The position numbers and the translations under genes are program-made. A stretch of 64,000 nt of DNA. Origin: Megaleporinus macrocephalus. Its lineage: Eukaryota; Chordata; Actinopteri; Characiformes; Anostomidae. The stretch covers positions 40,489,656-40,553,655 of the forward strand of contig CM038709.1 of NCBI GenBank assembly GCA_021613375.1, written 5' to 3'. Position 1 is the stretch's first letter. Each line of letters starts with the position of its first letter. The notes beneath the pieces are model-generated. The model had not been told where the DNA came from and ran no database searches. It worked only from the letters and a program-made list of their open reading frames with translations. Below, piece after piece: positions 43,990 to 52,895 of this stretch.

Positions 43990-44690
43990 AACATTCCTGT
44001 AATATTAGAGTGACAGCCAGTTCAACTAACCCACCAAACGGACACATCCACAGTAAATGACTGGAAGGGGAATTCCACCATTTTTTCTAAATTTCTGCCT
44101 AGTTGGCAAAATTCATAGAAAGTGCTGCTTTCCTTAGTTGCTGAATCTAGATTCATCATGTTTTCAGTTCAGGCTACCTGTTGGCATTTGCTGTAACAGA
44201 CTCAGGTTCAGGTAAAAAGTAGAAACACACAGATGAGAAAGAGGTTTGCAAAAGTTTGCACACTGCCAGTCAAATAACAGGCTTCACTGAAAGTTTTTAA
44301 ACTCTCCAGAGAACATACTTAGCTATAAAATATATTTCTAAAGTATATTTCTAGCCTATAATGTGCATTTATATAGTTTAGAAAATTGGGGTAATAATAA
44401 AGAATAACGTGCTACAACTATAGTCCACAACTGTAGTATTCATTTTAAATGAATTAATTAAAATTAAAATAAGTTGTACAGAAGTTGTACATTCATGTGT
44501 GAGGGTGTTTTAAAGTCTCAGAGAACAAACAGTAAAATATTAAAACATATTTGTATGACATTAAACTGATTAGACCGTGTGGGCGTGGCTAATGTAAGGC
44601 TTGATTGGCAGCTCTTTGTCCTACCCTGCTCCGCCTTCAATACAGAACTAACATCATTCTCCAGCTGTTGTGTAACTAACTGCACGGACG
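43990..44690. other. AT-rich single-copy spacer
   Basis: No repeat or gene recognised. Confidence 0.35.
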
Positions 44691-44694
44691 AACA

Positions 44695-45110
44695 GCCGTA
44701 CAATCGGACAGATGGTCAAACGGACAGATCAACAAGTGTGTGAATGGACACAAACCGACATCAAATAAAGGGATGGACGAACAGATGAGCATACGGAGGG
44801 GTCGTGAACCAATAAGTGAATGAAGGAACACATGAACAGACATGCAGACTGACGGACGGATGGAAAAATGGAAAGATGAAGCAACTCACAAAGTACTGAA
44901 TATAGACATGCAGACTGACAGATGAGAAAAACTGCTGAAAACCTGACGGATGGACAAGAGAAGGAATGCACAGATACGTGCAGATGGATGGATGAGTGAA
45001 CAAATGCATGAAGAAACAGACATACAGATCGCACAGACAAAACCAAGTGTAGGCAGACGGATGGACAAACAAACGAAAGCAAGAAGGAACTCATGGATGA
45101 AGGAACAATG
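44695..45110. repeat. Degenerate GACGGATGGACA-type tetranucleotide tract
   Basis: A 4-bp rhythm of GACA/GACG/GATG/AATG words (GGACAGATGG, GACGGACGGATGG, GGATGGACAAACAAACG) runs for about 400 bp with heavy decay. The minus-strand frames rich in Ser/Cys/His/Pro (up to 121 codons) follow from this composition. Confidence 0.75.
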
Positions 45111-45487
45111 TTGATAATGATAAAGGAATGAAGGAGCAGCTACAGACTGGAGGTCTAGCTTGTTATCTTACAGTCATGCTGGTTTAGTTTAAGCTCACTG
45201 AGTTTTTCTTTCTGAAATTGGTTTGAGTGGGCGGGGCCACAAAGACATCAGCCTCGTGATTGGTTGGGAAATGCTCACGGAAGCTTTACCCAAGATTAGG
45301 ATCACCCAGTTCACATAGAGGGGAGAGAAATATAGAGAATGTATCTGTCAGTGGAACACTGGGGAAGCATACGGTGGTATGCACTGCAGACCTGACCAAT
45401 ATATTTATATTAAGCTATTTGTTATTGTTTTAAATGATTATATATTTCTATTAGGATTCTACTTCTTCTTTATCTTATTTATTTTGC

Positions 45488-45600
45488 ATGTATTTTTTAT
45501 TTTATTTTATTTTATTTTATTTTATTTTATTTTATTTTATTTTATTTTTTTTATTTTTTTTATTTTATTATTATCTATTTATTTTATTTTTTTATCATGA
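45488..45600. repeat. (TTTTA)n pentanucleotide tract
   Basis: About ten clean TTTTA units (45495-45545) followed by diverged ones. AT-rich sequence of the same character continues to about 45780. Confidence 0.92.
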
Positions 45601-45839
45601 TTGTTTTAATGAGTATATTTTTATTAGTATTTTAACTTTTTATCTTGTCATATGTATTTTATGTTTATTTTATATTCTTTTATATTCTTTTATTTTTCTA
45701 AAAATTTTTACTTTATATTTTATGCATCGATCTTAAATGTTTATTTGAATTTTGTATTTTATTTTTTATTATTTTTGCAAATTTTGCTTTCAATCCCTTA
45801 AAATGTAAATGCTCGGCTGCATTGAAAATGAGGGTCACC

Positions 45840-45892
45840 CCTCAATGTATTCCCGAGATTAAATAAAGGTTGATTGATTGATTGATTGATAT
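45840..45892 (+). mobile_element. Retroposon-like 3' end with (TTGA)n tail
   Basis: GAGATTAAATAAAGGTTGAT followed by TTGATTGATTGATTGAT is a typical poly-tetranucleotide end of a fish retroposon. Confidence 0.55.
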
Positions 45893-46164
45893 TTTAAAGC
45901 AGCAGGTTTTCATGTTTAATCTGTGAAGAACTGGGTTTGAGCTAAGAAGCCTGCTTCTTGTGGATGAGCTAATGCTAAAGCTAACACTGGATCTAGTCAA
46001 TGTTATATCCTTCATTTGTTTCTTAAAGTCATTCAACAAGTTTGATTAAAACAAAGGAACCAAATTGTCATGTACATTGTTTAGTTTCAGTTTAATCTGA
46101 ATGATTCATCAAACTGTTAATAGCTGAGCTGAGTGGAGCAATGCTGACCGATTAACAATGTTCC

Positions 46165-46385
46165 TTAAAGAGTGTTATATCATCGCAGTCCAAAGAAAAA
46201 TAAGTATCTCCCATAGAGTAACTTTACAGAAGAGCACAAACATGTTCTTAACTCTTAATGCAAGTTAATATAAAGAGGTTGTGAGCTTGGAGCCTTCCTA
46301 TTGGTCCATTCATCATGAGTCGTGTTCAAATGACACAGAAAAATGAAAGATGCATGTTTTTCTTTGGACAGTGGTGAAATAAAAG
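46165..46385 (-). repeat. Family A dispersed repeat, copy A5
   Basis: Reverse orientation: ATCATCGCAGTCCAAAGAAA, AACTTTACAGAAGAGCAC, TATTGGTCCATTCATCATGA, GTGTTCAAATGAC and TTTCTTTGGACAGTGG. It has a ~20-bp internal deletion. Confidence 0.8.
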
Positions 46386-46930
46386 GACTATTTATATATA
46401 TGTTTTATATATAAAAGATATAATTAAATAATTAATATATAAAAAGGGATATAATTATATAATTTACATATATATATAAAGAATATTTTACGAAATACAG
46501 CAAAAGCTAATGCGCTATTAGGATCCTCCATATAGGTTCTTTCGGGAATGCTCCTAAACGGGATCACCTCCACTCAAGATCAGGCAGTACATGTTCCATA
46601 GAAACACCTTTTCCTATTCCAGACTAGTTTACACCCACAATTGCTCCTACTGCTTACTGCAGGTTTGTTTTGGGAAGCTGTGTTGAGAAGTGTGTCCTTC
46701 GCTTGATGGAAGGGATGATTACAGATGATTGTGATTGCCCGGTCCACATGGTTAGGATGTAAACAAAGTCATTCAGAGTGGTTTGATGTGAAATTCCTAG
46801 AAAATCTTACTGATAGTGGCGTTGATGGGAACCAGACGTCTTCAGAGCTCAATGCCTCACAGCAAGTACTTATATGAAATAGTAGCCAATGTGCTGATGC
46901 ATTTCTTGGTCCAGCCTTAGCTTATATATA
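46386..46930. other. AT-rich then single-copy spacer
   Basis: 46386-46490 is TATATAAA-rich. The rest has no recognised repeat or frame. Confidence 0.35.
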
Positions 46931-46932
46931 TA

Positions 46933-47464
46933 CAGGGGTTGGACAATGAAACTGAAACACCTGGTTTTAGACCACAATAATTTATTAGTATGGTGTAGGG
47001 CCTCCTTTTGCGGCCAATACAGCGTCAGTTGGTCTTGGGAATGACATATACAAGTCCTGCACAGTGGTCAGAGGGATTTTAAGCCATTCTTCTTGCAGGA
47101 TAATGTCCAGGTCACTACATGATGCTGGTGGAAGAAAACGTTTCCTGACCCGCTCCTCCAAAACACCCCAAAGTGGCTCAATGATATTTAGATCTGGTGA
47201 CTGTGCAGGTCATGGGAGATGTTCAATTTCACTTTCATGTTCATCAAACCAATCTTTCACCAGTCTTGCTGTGTGTATTGGTGCATTGTCATCCTGATAC
47301 ACGGCACCGCCTTCAGATACAATGTTTGAACCATTGGATGCACATGGTCTTGTGCATTGGTTCGGTAGTCCTTGGCAGTGACGCGCCCATTTAGCACAAT
47401 ATACATGATATGGCAGCCCAAACCATCACTGATCCACCCCCATGCTTCACTCTGGGCATGCAAC
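46933..47464 (-). mobile_element. Tc1 transposon, 3' half, truncated at (TA)n
   Basis: The TIR CAGGGGTTGGACAATGAAAC begins right after TATATA (46931). It belongs to the same family as 61452-61964. About 530 bp of the 3' half is present, and it stops at CTCTGGGCATGCAAC, where a (TA)n run begins. The other half and TIR are missing. Confidence 0.9.
46985..47464 (-). pseudogene. Tc1 transposase C-terminal half, frameshifted
   Basis: The minus strand encodes blocks such as LNGRVTAKDYRT and DHVHPMVQTLY. After a 1-base deletion the frame changes and recovers QDDNAPIHTA (second catalytic Asp region), PWPAQSPDLNIIEPLW (third catalytic residue region) and the C-terminal MSFPR.TDAVLAAKGG.TPY with a stop at 46985-46987. 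The enzyme would be a DDE cut-and-paste transposase. Lack of the N-terminal DNA-binding half and the frameshift make it dead. The sequence is otherwise well preserved, suggesting fairly recent activity of this family. Confidence 0.85.
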
Positions 47465-47465
47465 A

Positions 47466-47481
47466 TATATATACATATATA

Positions 47482-47551
<70 letters not shown>
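47466..47551. repeat. (TA)n microsatellite between truncated Tc1 and M4
   Basis: Interrupted TA run (TATATATACATATATAATAC) then about 33 clean TA units up to the MITE end. Confidence 0.95.
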
Positions 47552-47552
<1 letters not shown>

Positions 47553-47555
<3 letters not shown>

Positions 47556-48063
47556 TACCGCTTTAGGATCACTTTAGAATTTCATTTCATGCAATTTTCA
47601 TGCAATTCACAAACAATATTGTCCTTTTCACAATTAATGTAAGTGTATCAGATGATTTTTAAAGAATAGAAATGTTTGTATTAAAGCCTATTTTTGTATA
47701 GAGGCTTATTTTGCATATAGTCCTATTATCAGCAATTCTCAGTCCTCTGTCTAAATCTCCTGTTACGGCTGCCAATCCAAGTTAAGGATGTTATTGGGCT
47801 AATTGGTTGTTAGGACACTCTTGCTCAATTGTGATGCACAGCTGAAAAACATTCTACTAATAAGTGAGCATAAAAGGGAGAACAACATTCTAGGTTAGTT
47901 TAGTATCTGAAGCATCAGCAGTTGATGGCTTGCTGACCGACTCAAAATGACCAGAAAGAAACAACTTTCTTTAGAGACCCGTCAGTCCATTGTTGTGTTA
48001 AGGAAGAAGGTACTCCATTGAAAACAAGAACATTTCACTGTGATCCCAAACTTTTGAGCGGTA

Positions 48064-48066
<3 letters not shown>
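47553..48066 (+). mobile_element. Tc1-derived MITE, copy M4, both ends intact
   Basis: This 514-bp copy has ends CACTACCGCTTTAGGATCAC and CCAAACTTTTGAGCGGTAGTG in inverted orientation and lies between two long (TA)n runs. Inside is a fish Tc1 5' region and an ATG at 47947-47949 opening MTRKKQLSLETRQSIVVLRK. This matches the first helix of a Tc1 transposase DNA-binding domain. After about 20 codons the sequence jumps to the right TIR. The element is therefore an internal-deletion derivative of an autonomous Tc1 and needs a transposase in trans. Confidence 0.92.

Positions 48067-48139
<73 letters not shown>
48067..48139. repeat. (TA)n microsatellite at the right end of M4
   Basis: About 36 TA units starting at the TA that would be the target duplication. 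Confidence 0.96.
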
Positions 48140-48740
48140 TATTTTACCAACATTGATGATGAGTTTGTTCACTGGAAGTGTGCTGTAGATATATATGTGT
48201 CACGTAGCCTTGCGGACGCCAGCCCTGCAGTGAAGTTTTACAAGGATTTTGGTGGAATTCCCCTGCGTTTCAGTGCGCCCCTGGCTGTGTATGTGTGTGC
48301 ATGTGTAGAGACAACTGGGAGTGTGTGGGAACCTGTCAGTAAACGGAAGAGTCGTGGAATCTTAAACCTGACTGCATTATTGTATCTCTCCCTCACACAC
48401 TCACACACACACACTCACTCTCTTATACACACAAACACAGTGTCATCCAAAACCTCCAGCTCACACTTTTAGCCACAATGCCTCTTAGCTGTTGGCCAAC
48501 GCTTACTCACATTACTGTCTCTGAGTGAAACACCCAATAAAACATTTATGGCCTCTTTAAAAGCCCCTTTTACATAAGTACCCTCATCGCTCATCATTTA
48601 ATACTCATGCCATAACGCTGTCTGCCACTGTGTTGTTTCATACAAACAACTAACTTCCTAAAGTGGGCACCGGGAGGCCGGTGGTCTGCATGCTAAATGC
48701 TGCGCTAATGGCGAATTAAGTTTTGCCTCACCCCAAAAGG
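48140..48740. other. Single-copy stretch before the hairpin
   Basis: A 91-codon frame (48197-48472, +) ends in a CA-rich run and has no known domain. 48600-48740 is complex sequence without repeats. Confidence 0.4.
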
Positions 48741-48741
48741 C

Positions 48742-48893
48742 CATTCGTTTGGGCCCACGCTAAAGTCACTGTAAAGCGCAGCCTCTCGTGACCTGATTGC
48801 TTTATTAGAACGTGCTAAGCCACGTTCTAATAAAGCAATCAGGTCACGAGAGGCTGCGCTTTACAGTGACTTTAGCGTGGGCCCAAACGAATG
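48742..48893. repeat. Perfect inverted repeat, 73-bp arms, 6-base loop
   Basis: The left arm 48742-48814 starts CATTCGTTTGGGCCCACGCT and ends TTAGAACGTG. The right arm 48821-48893 is its exact reverse complement over all 73 bases, with loop CTAAGC. Neither arm resembles a transposon end, and there is no target duplication next to it; CCAAAAGGC before and CTAAAGGCC after are in direct, not inverted, orientation. It is much longer and more perfect than a typical microRNA precursor. Either a very recent local inversion-duplication or an artefact of sequencing or assembly would explain the lack of mismatches. Confidence 0.97.
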
Positions 48894-48901
48894 CATTTCT
48901 A

Positions 48902-49345
48902 AAGGCCACCGCACACTGGACACACCATACGGGCGTCGTGGTGCTGAATGCTGGCTGGGAGAGCTGATAAATGTCAGGGTCAAGTTCATTTTCACGCTCC
49001 ACTCATGAGAACTGAATGAAATAAAACATTCAGCATCGCTTACACTACTCGCTATCACTTTGCTACTACCTCTTCACCAAGATAGGAGCCGAAATAGGCC
49101 TGACTGGTAACGTTAGCCGAGATACAAGACTATTAACGTTGACGGGTGCTGTTTTCTGTGTACACTGCAAGACGCTTGTGACCTCTACTGTTGCTTTCTG
49201 GGTCTCAGTGTGTCTTTATATATATATATTACTTAATATTGGCTAAATGCAACGTGAAATTTGATGTACCTCAATGAAAAATTCTTTAATTCGTTCATTC
49301 TTGGCCCCCATGCAACGTCCAGTGTGCGGTGGTCAATTAGTCAAT
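48902..49345. mobile_element. Candidate MITE with GGCCACCGCACACTGGAC ends
   Basis: GGCCACCGCACACTGGAC at about 48904 and its inverted relative GTCCAGTGTGCGGTGGTC at about 49319 bound a ~430-bp segment without a frame. A third copy of the end (CATGCAACGTCCAGTGTGTG) lies near 49500. The class is unknown, and the ends are too short to exclude chance plus local duplication. Confidence 0.4.
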
Positions 49346-49364
49346 TAGGGCAAGGGATTTGAGA

Positions 49365-49480
49365 GCCTTCCCAGTATTGGTTAATATTTCATGCATACAT
49401 AGAGACTCCTGACCCCGCTGCAGGGTCAAATCTTAAACAATGCAGGAGGACTGACCCCTATGTGACCAAGGTCAGACGCT
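49365..49480. repeat. Left arm of a ~116-bp inverted repeat
   Basis: GCCTTCCCAGTATTGGTTAA through CTGACCCCGCTGCAGGGTCA to CCAAGGTCAGACG is matched in reverse complement by 50177-50293, with about ten differences. Together with the right arm it encloses about 700 bp. Confidence 0.88.
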
Positions 49481-49524
49481 GAAGGTAAATTCTTGGACCC
49501 ATGCAACGTCCAGTGTGTGGTCTA

Positions 49525-49955
49525 CTCTGCGTCCGATCTGTGTCCACTCACTGTCCACTCCTACTTTGTTGGTCCACCTCATCTGCTGCTGCACAGTTTG
49601 TGTTGTCTAGTCCATCATCAATGGTCACAGGATGTTGACCCAGAGCACTGTTGTCTGGATAGTTTTGGTTGGTGGACTATTCTCAGTCCGGCAGTGACAC
49701 TGAGGTGTTTAAACACTGTCTGATCCACTCACACCAGCACAACACATACTAACACACCACCACCATATCAGTGTCACTGCAGTGCTGAGAATGATACCTG
49801 TTCTGTGGTGGTCCTGTGGAGGTCCTGACCGTTGAGGAGGAACAGGGTTATGAAGTGTACAGAGAAACAGATGGACTACAGTCTGTAAGTGTAGAACTAC
49901 AACTATGCTTAGTGGAGCTGATGAGTGTAGATACAAGGAGGTGTATCTAATGAGG
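49525..49955. mobile_element. Family C TIR element, copy C5, partial
   Basis: GTCCACTCACTGTCCACTCC, GGTGGACTATTCTCAGTCCG, CTGATCCACTCACACCAGCA, GTGGTGGTCCTGTGGAGGTC and GAAACAGATGGACTACAGTC are the second half of the family. It lies inside the 49365-50293 inverted repeat. Confidence 0.82.
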
Positions 49956-50176
49956 TGGTGTAAGTGCAAGCCCAACGTCTAAATAATGAATAATCAGTCA
50001 TGAACCATTAATGTAGCAGATAAGGAAATAAGGCTGGAAGCATCTGGAGTCATCTTCTTTAAAAGGAACATCCATCGAAAGCCTGACTTCTATGGCATCA
50101 CTTCAAAGAACCTTGAGGCTTCTCTACACACACCCAGACTGGAGCATTTCAGACGAAGACAGTGCATTTACATCAG

Positions 50177-50293
50177 CGGCGTCTGACCTTGGTCACAGAG
50201 GGGTCAGTCCTCCTGCATTGTTTTAGATTTGACCCTGCAGCGGGGTCAGGAGTCTCTGTGTATGCGTGGAATATTAATCAATACTGGGAAGGC
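50177..50293. repeat. Right arm of the ~116-bp inverted repeat
   Basis: Reverse-complement partner of 49365-49480. Similarity ends sharply at GGAAGGC (50293) on the outside and near 50177 on the inside. Confidence 0.88.
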
Positions 50294-50706
50294 CGCTGCG
50301 TCGGCTCTAAGATTCCGTCGCTCTGCTTCTGTGCGTGCTCTGTTTAAACAAAGGGGCTTTGGAAAAACAAATTCCCAAATTCCGCAAAATTCGCAAATCA
50401 TTGTGTTTCTCTTATTGTTGGAACAGAAGGGCTTCCTTTTAAATTGGTTTACATGTGGTTTGTTTAGAGAGGAGTGACAGGACACTCCAGAATCTAATAG
50501 AGAAAATATTATGTATATGGATTCCATTCGGGTCGCGGAGCAGGCCAAAGCAAACCTTGGCATAGAGTGACACTGGGTAATGATGGAACTGCATGTATTT
50601 GTGTGTGTACATGTGCGTGCTTGTGTTCACCTTTGCTTGTCTATACACCACCGGGTTTGAGGGGGTGGGGTTTTGGGGTGGTGGTGAAGCATACCAATAT
50701 ACACTA
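50294..50706. other. Single-copy spacer
   Basis: No repeat recognised except a short TGTGTGTACATGTGCGTGC run. Opposed short frames (50229-50477 +, 50246-50563 -) overlap and have no known domain. Confidence 0.4.
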
Positions 50707-51938
50707 TATTTTTCCAAAAAAAGTATTGCCTTCACACGCATATGAACTTGAGTGACATCCCATTCTTAATCCGTAGGGTTTAATATGATGTTGGCCCACC
50801 CTTTGCAGCTGTAACAACTTCAACTCTTCTGGGAAGGCTCTCCACACAGTTTAGGAGAGTGTTTATGGGAATGTTTGACCGACAGTTCTTCCAGCACATT
50901 TGTGAGGTCAGACACTGATGTTGGACGAGAAGACCTGGCTCGCAGTCTCCGCTCTAATTTATCCCAAAGGGTGTTCTATCAGGTTGAGGTCAGGACTCTG
51001 TGCAGGCCAGTCAAGTTCTTCCACACCACACTCGCTCCTCCATGTCTTTATGGAGCTGCTTTGTGCATTGGTGGGCAGTCATGTTGGAACAGGAAGGGGC
51101 TTTCCCCAAACTGTTCCCACAAAGTTGGGAGCGTGAAATTGTCCAGAATCTCTTGGTCTGCTGAAGCATTAAGAGTTCCATCACTGGAACTAAGAGGCCA
51201 AGATCAACTCCTGAAAAACAATCCCACATCATTATCCTTCCTACACCAAACTTTACACTTGTTACAATGCAGTCAGACAAGTACCGTTCTCCGGGCAACC
51301 ACAAAACCTAGACTCGTCCATTGAATTGGCAGACGAAGAAGTGTGATTGGTTGCTCCAGAGAACACATCTCCACTGATCTAGAGTCCAATGGTTGCGTGC
51401 TTATCACCACTGCATCCAACGCTTTGCATTGCGTTTGGTGATGTAAGGCTTGGATGCAGCTGCTGTGCCATGGAAACCCATTCCATGAAGCTCTCTACGC
51501 TCTGTTCTTGAGCTGATCTGAAGGCCACATGAAGTTTGGAGGTCTGTAGTGATTGACTTTGCAGAAAGTTGGTGAGCTCTGTACACTATGCTCCTCAGCA
51601 TCCGCTGACCCGCTCTGTTGGCCTCATTTTACGTGGCTACCACTTGGTGGCTAAGTTGCTGTTGTTCTCAATCACTTCCACTTTGTTATAACACCACTGA
51701 CAGTCGACTGTGGAATATTTAGTAGGGAGGAAACTTCACGACTGGACTTGTTGCACAGGTAACATTCTATTAACATACCACGCAGGAATTCACTGAGCTA
51801 CTAAGAGTGACCCATTCTTTCACTAATGTGTGTAGAAGCAGTCTATATGACTAGCTGCTTGGTTTTATACACCTGTGGCAATGGAAGTAATTGGAACACT
51901 TGAATTCAATGATTGGCAAGGGTGAGTGAATACTTCGG

Positions 51939-51941
<3 letters not shown>
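50707..51941 (-). mobile_element. Nearly full-length Tc1 transposon, inactive
   Basis: Both ends are recognisable: TTTCCAAAAAAAGTATTGCC at the left and GTGAGTGAATACTTCGGCAA at the right. The ends are inverted, with TA-rich flanks and a (TA)n run immediately to the right. At about 1.24 kb it is close to the usual 1.2-1.6 kb length of Tc1 elements. The single gene it carries is broken. Confidence 0.9.
50780..51815 (-). pseudogene. Tc1 transposase pseudogene, near full length
   Basis: The start ATG is at 51815-51813 and the stop at 50782-50780. At 1036 nt it is close to the ~340 codons of Tc1 transposases but no longer in one frame. Codons 5-6 are two successive TAG stops. The N-terminal helix-turn-helix region is readable (NIPQSTVSG), as are the middle (TDLQTSCGLQISSRT) and the region around the second catalytic Asp (FGVGRIMMWDCFSGV, SNMTAHQC.K). 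The PDLNLIEH motif follows, after which a 1-base insertion shifts the frame. The family cuts and pastes DNA at TA sites, but this copy cannot encode a working enzyme. Confidence 0.88.

Positions 51942-52009
<68 letters not shown>
51942..52009. repeat. (TA)n microsatellite at the Tc1 right end
   Basis: About 34 TA units directly after the TIR. Confidence 0.95.
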
Positions 52010-52012
<3 letters not shown>

Positions 52013-52505
52013 GAATAAACATAAACAACACTGCTAGTAAAGTGCAAAGCTTCCCAAATAATACTTAAGAATAATAATGAACAATTACTCAAGTATTTAT
52101 ATAAATCCACAGGTTAGATTAAGTCTTCTTCAAATTTACTTGAGCACCGAAGATATATTTTGTATCTGGAGCTTATTTCTACCTGACAGACTCAGGAGAC
52201 AGGAGCGGAGCTGAATTTAATCCTTTATGAGATGAAAGATAACAAGTCAGTAGAAATGATTTATTCTTTGGCATATGCCCCCTATCTTCGGTCCAGGTCT
52301 TGGAGAGTCGACACCCTCGTCGATCCCGCTGGTGCAAGAGAGCACCACCACCCCCAGAGACAAGCGGGCATAGACCACACTGGTGCATAGCACAGCAGGT
52401 ACGCAAGCAGAATCATTTAAAAGAAAGGTGTAGGCCAGCAACTGGCCAGGAGTAATGAATGGAGGAATGGTATGGCATTGGAGTTTTCTTGGTAGAACGT
52501 TTCAT
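52010..52505. other. Single-copy spacer
   Basis: No repeat recognised. Two overlapping minus frames (52179-52406, 52247-52441) have no known domain. Confidence 0.4.
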
Positions 52506-52543
52506 AGAGCTTTAATTTCCATGCAATACTGAGCCTGTGAGGC

Positions 52544-52547
<4 letters not shown>

Positions 52548-52604
<57 letters not shown>
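52548..52604. repeat. (ATT)n microsatellite in unit 1
   Basis: About 19 units located where units 2 and 3 read GGCTATATTTTTT. Confidence 0.95.
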
Positions 52605-52605
<1 letters not shown>

Positions 52606-52659
52606 TCTTATGCTTTATAGTTTTATATGTTTTAAAGCATAACATCGCTGTCCATGAAA

Positions 52660-52895
52660 TCCATGTATCTACATTTTTGTTGATTCATTCGAACATGACA
52701 GCTGCCGTTTACATGGTGTAAACATTTTATGATGAATGGACCAATGGAAATGCTCCAAAATAAGTTGTAAAAGATTCTGGTTCCATTGACTTACATTGAA
52801 AGAAAGGACAGTTTTTGTCTTTTCCTGTAAAGTTGCCATTTTACTATACTTGTATAGATATTGGTTTTTCATTGAACAGCGATGATAAGTATGTC
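52660..52895 (+). repeat. Family A dispersed repeat, copy A6
   Basis: ACAGCTGCCGTTTACATGGT, TGATGAATGGACCAATGGAA, TTCTGGTTCCATTGACTTAC and TTTTCCTGTAAAGTTGCCAT. It lies in unit 1 of the triplication and is missing from units 2 and 3. Confidence 0.85.

Noticed and set aside
48197..48472. 91-codon + frame as a secreted or small protein
   Set aside because: No signal peptide or domain. The C-terminal part is a translated CA/TC-rich run.
48742..48893. MicroRNA precursor
   Set aside because: Stem pairing of 73 of 73 bases and the short 6-base loop are unlike animal pre-miRNAs, which have bulges and stems of about 30-35 bp. It is kept as an unexplained inverted repeat instead.
50707..51941. Active Tc1 transposon
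   Set aside because: Two stops follow immediately after the start and there is a frameshift after the PDLN motif, so it cannot encode transposase.
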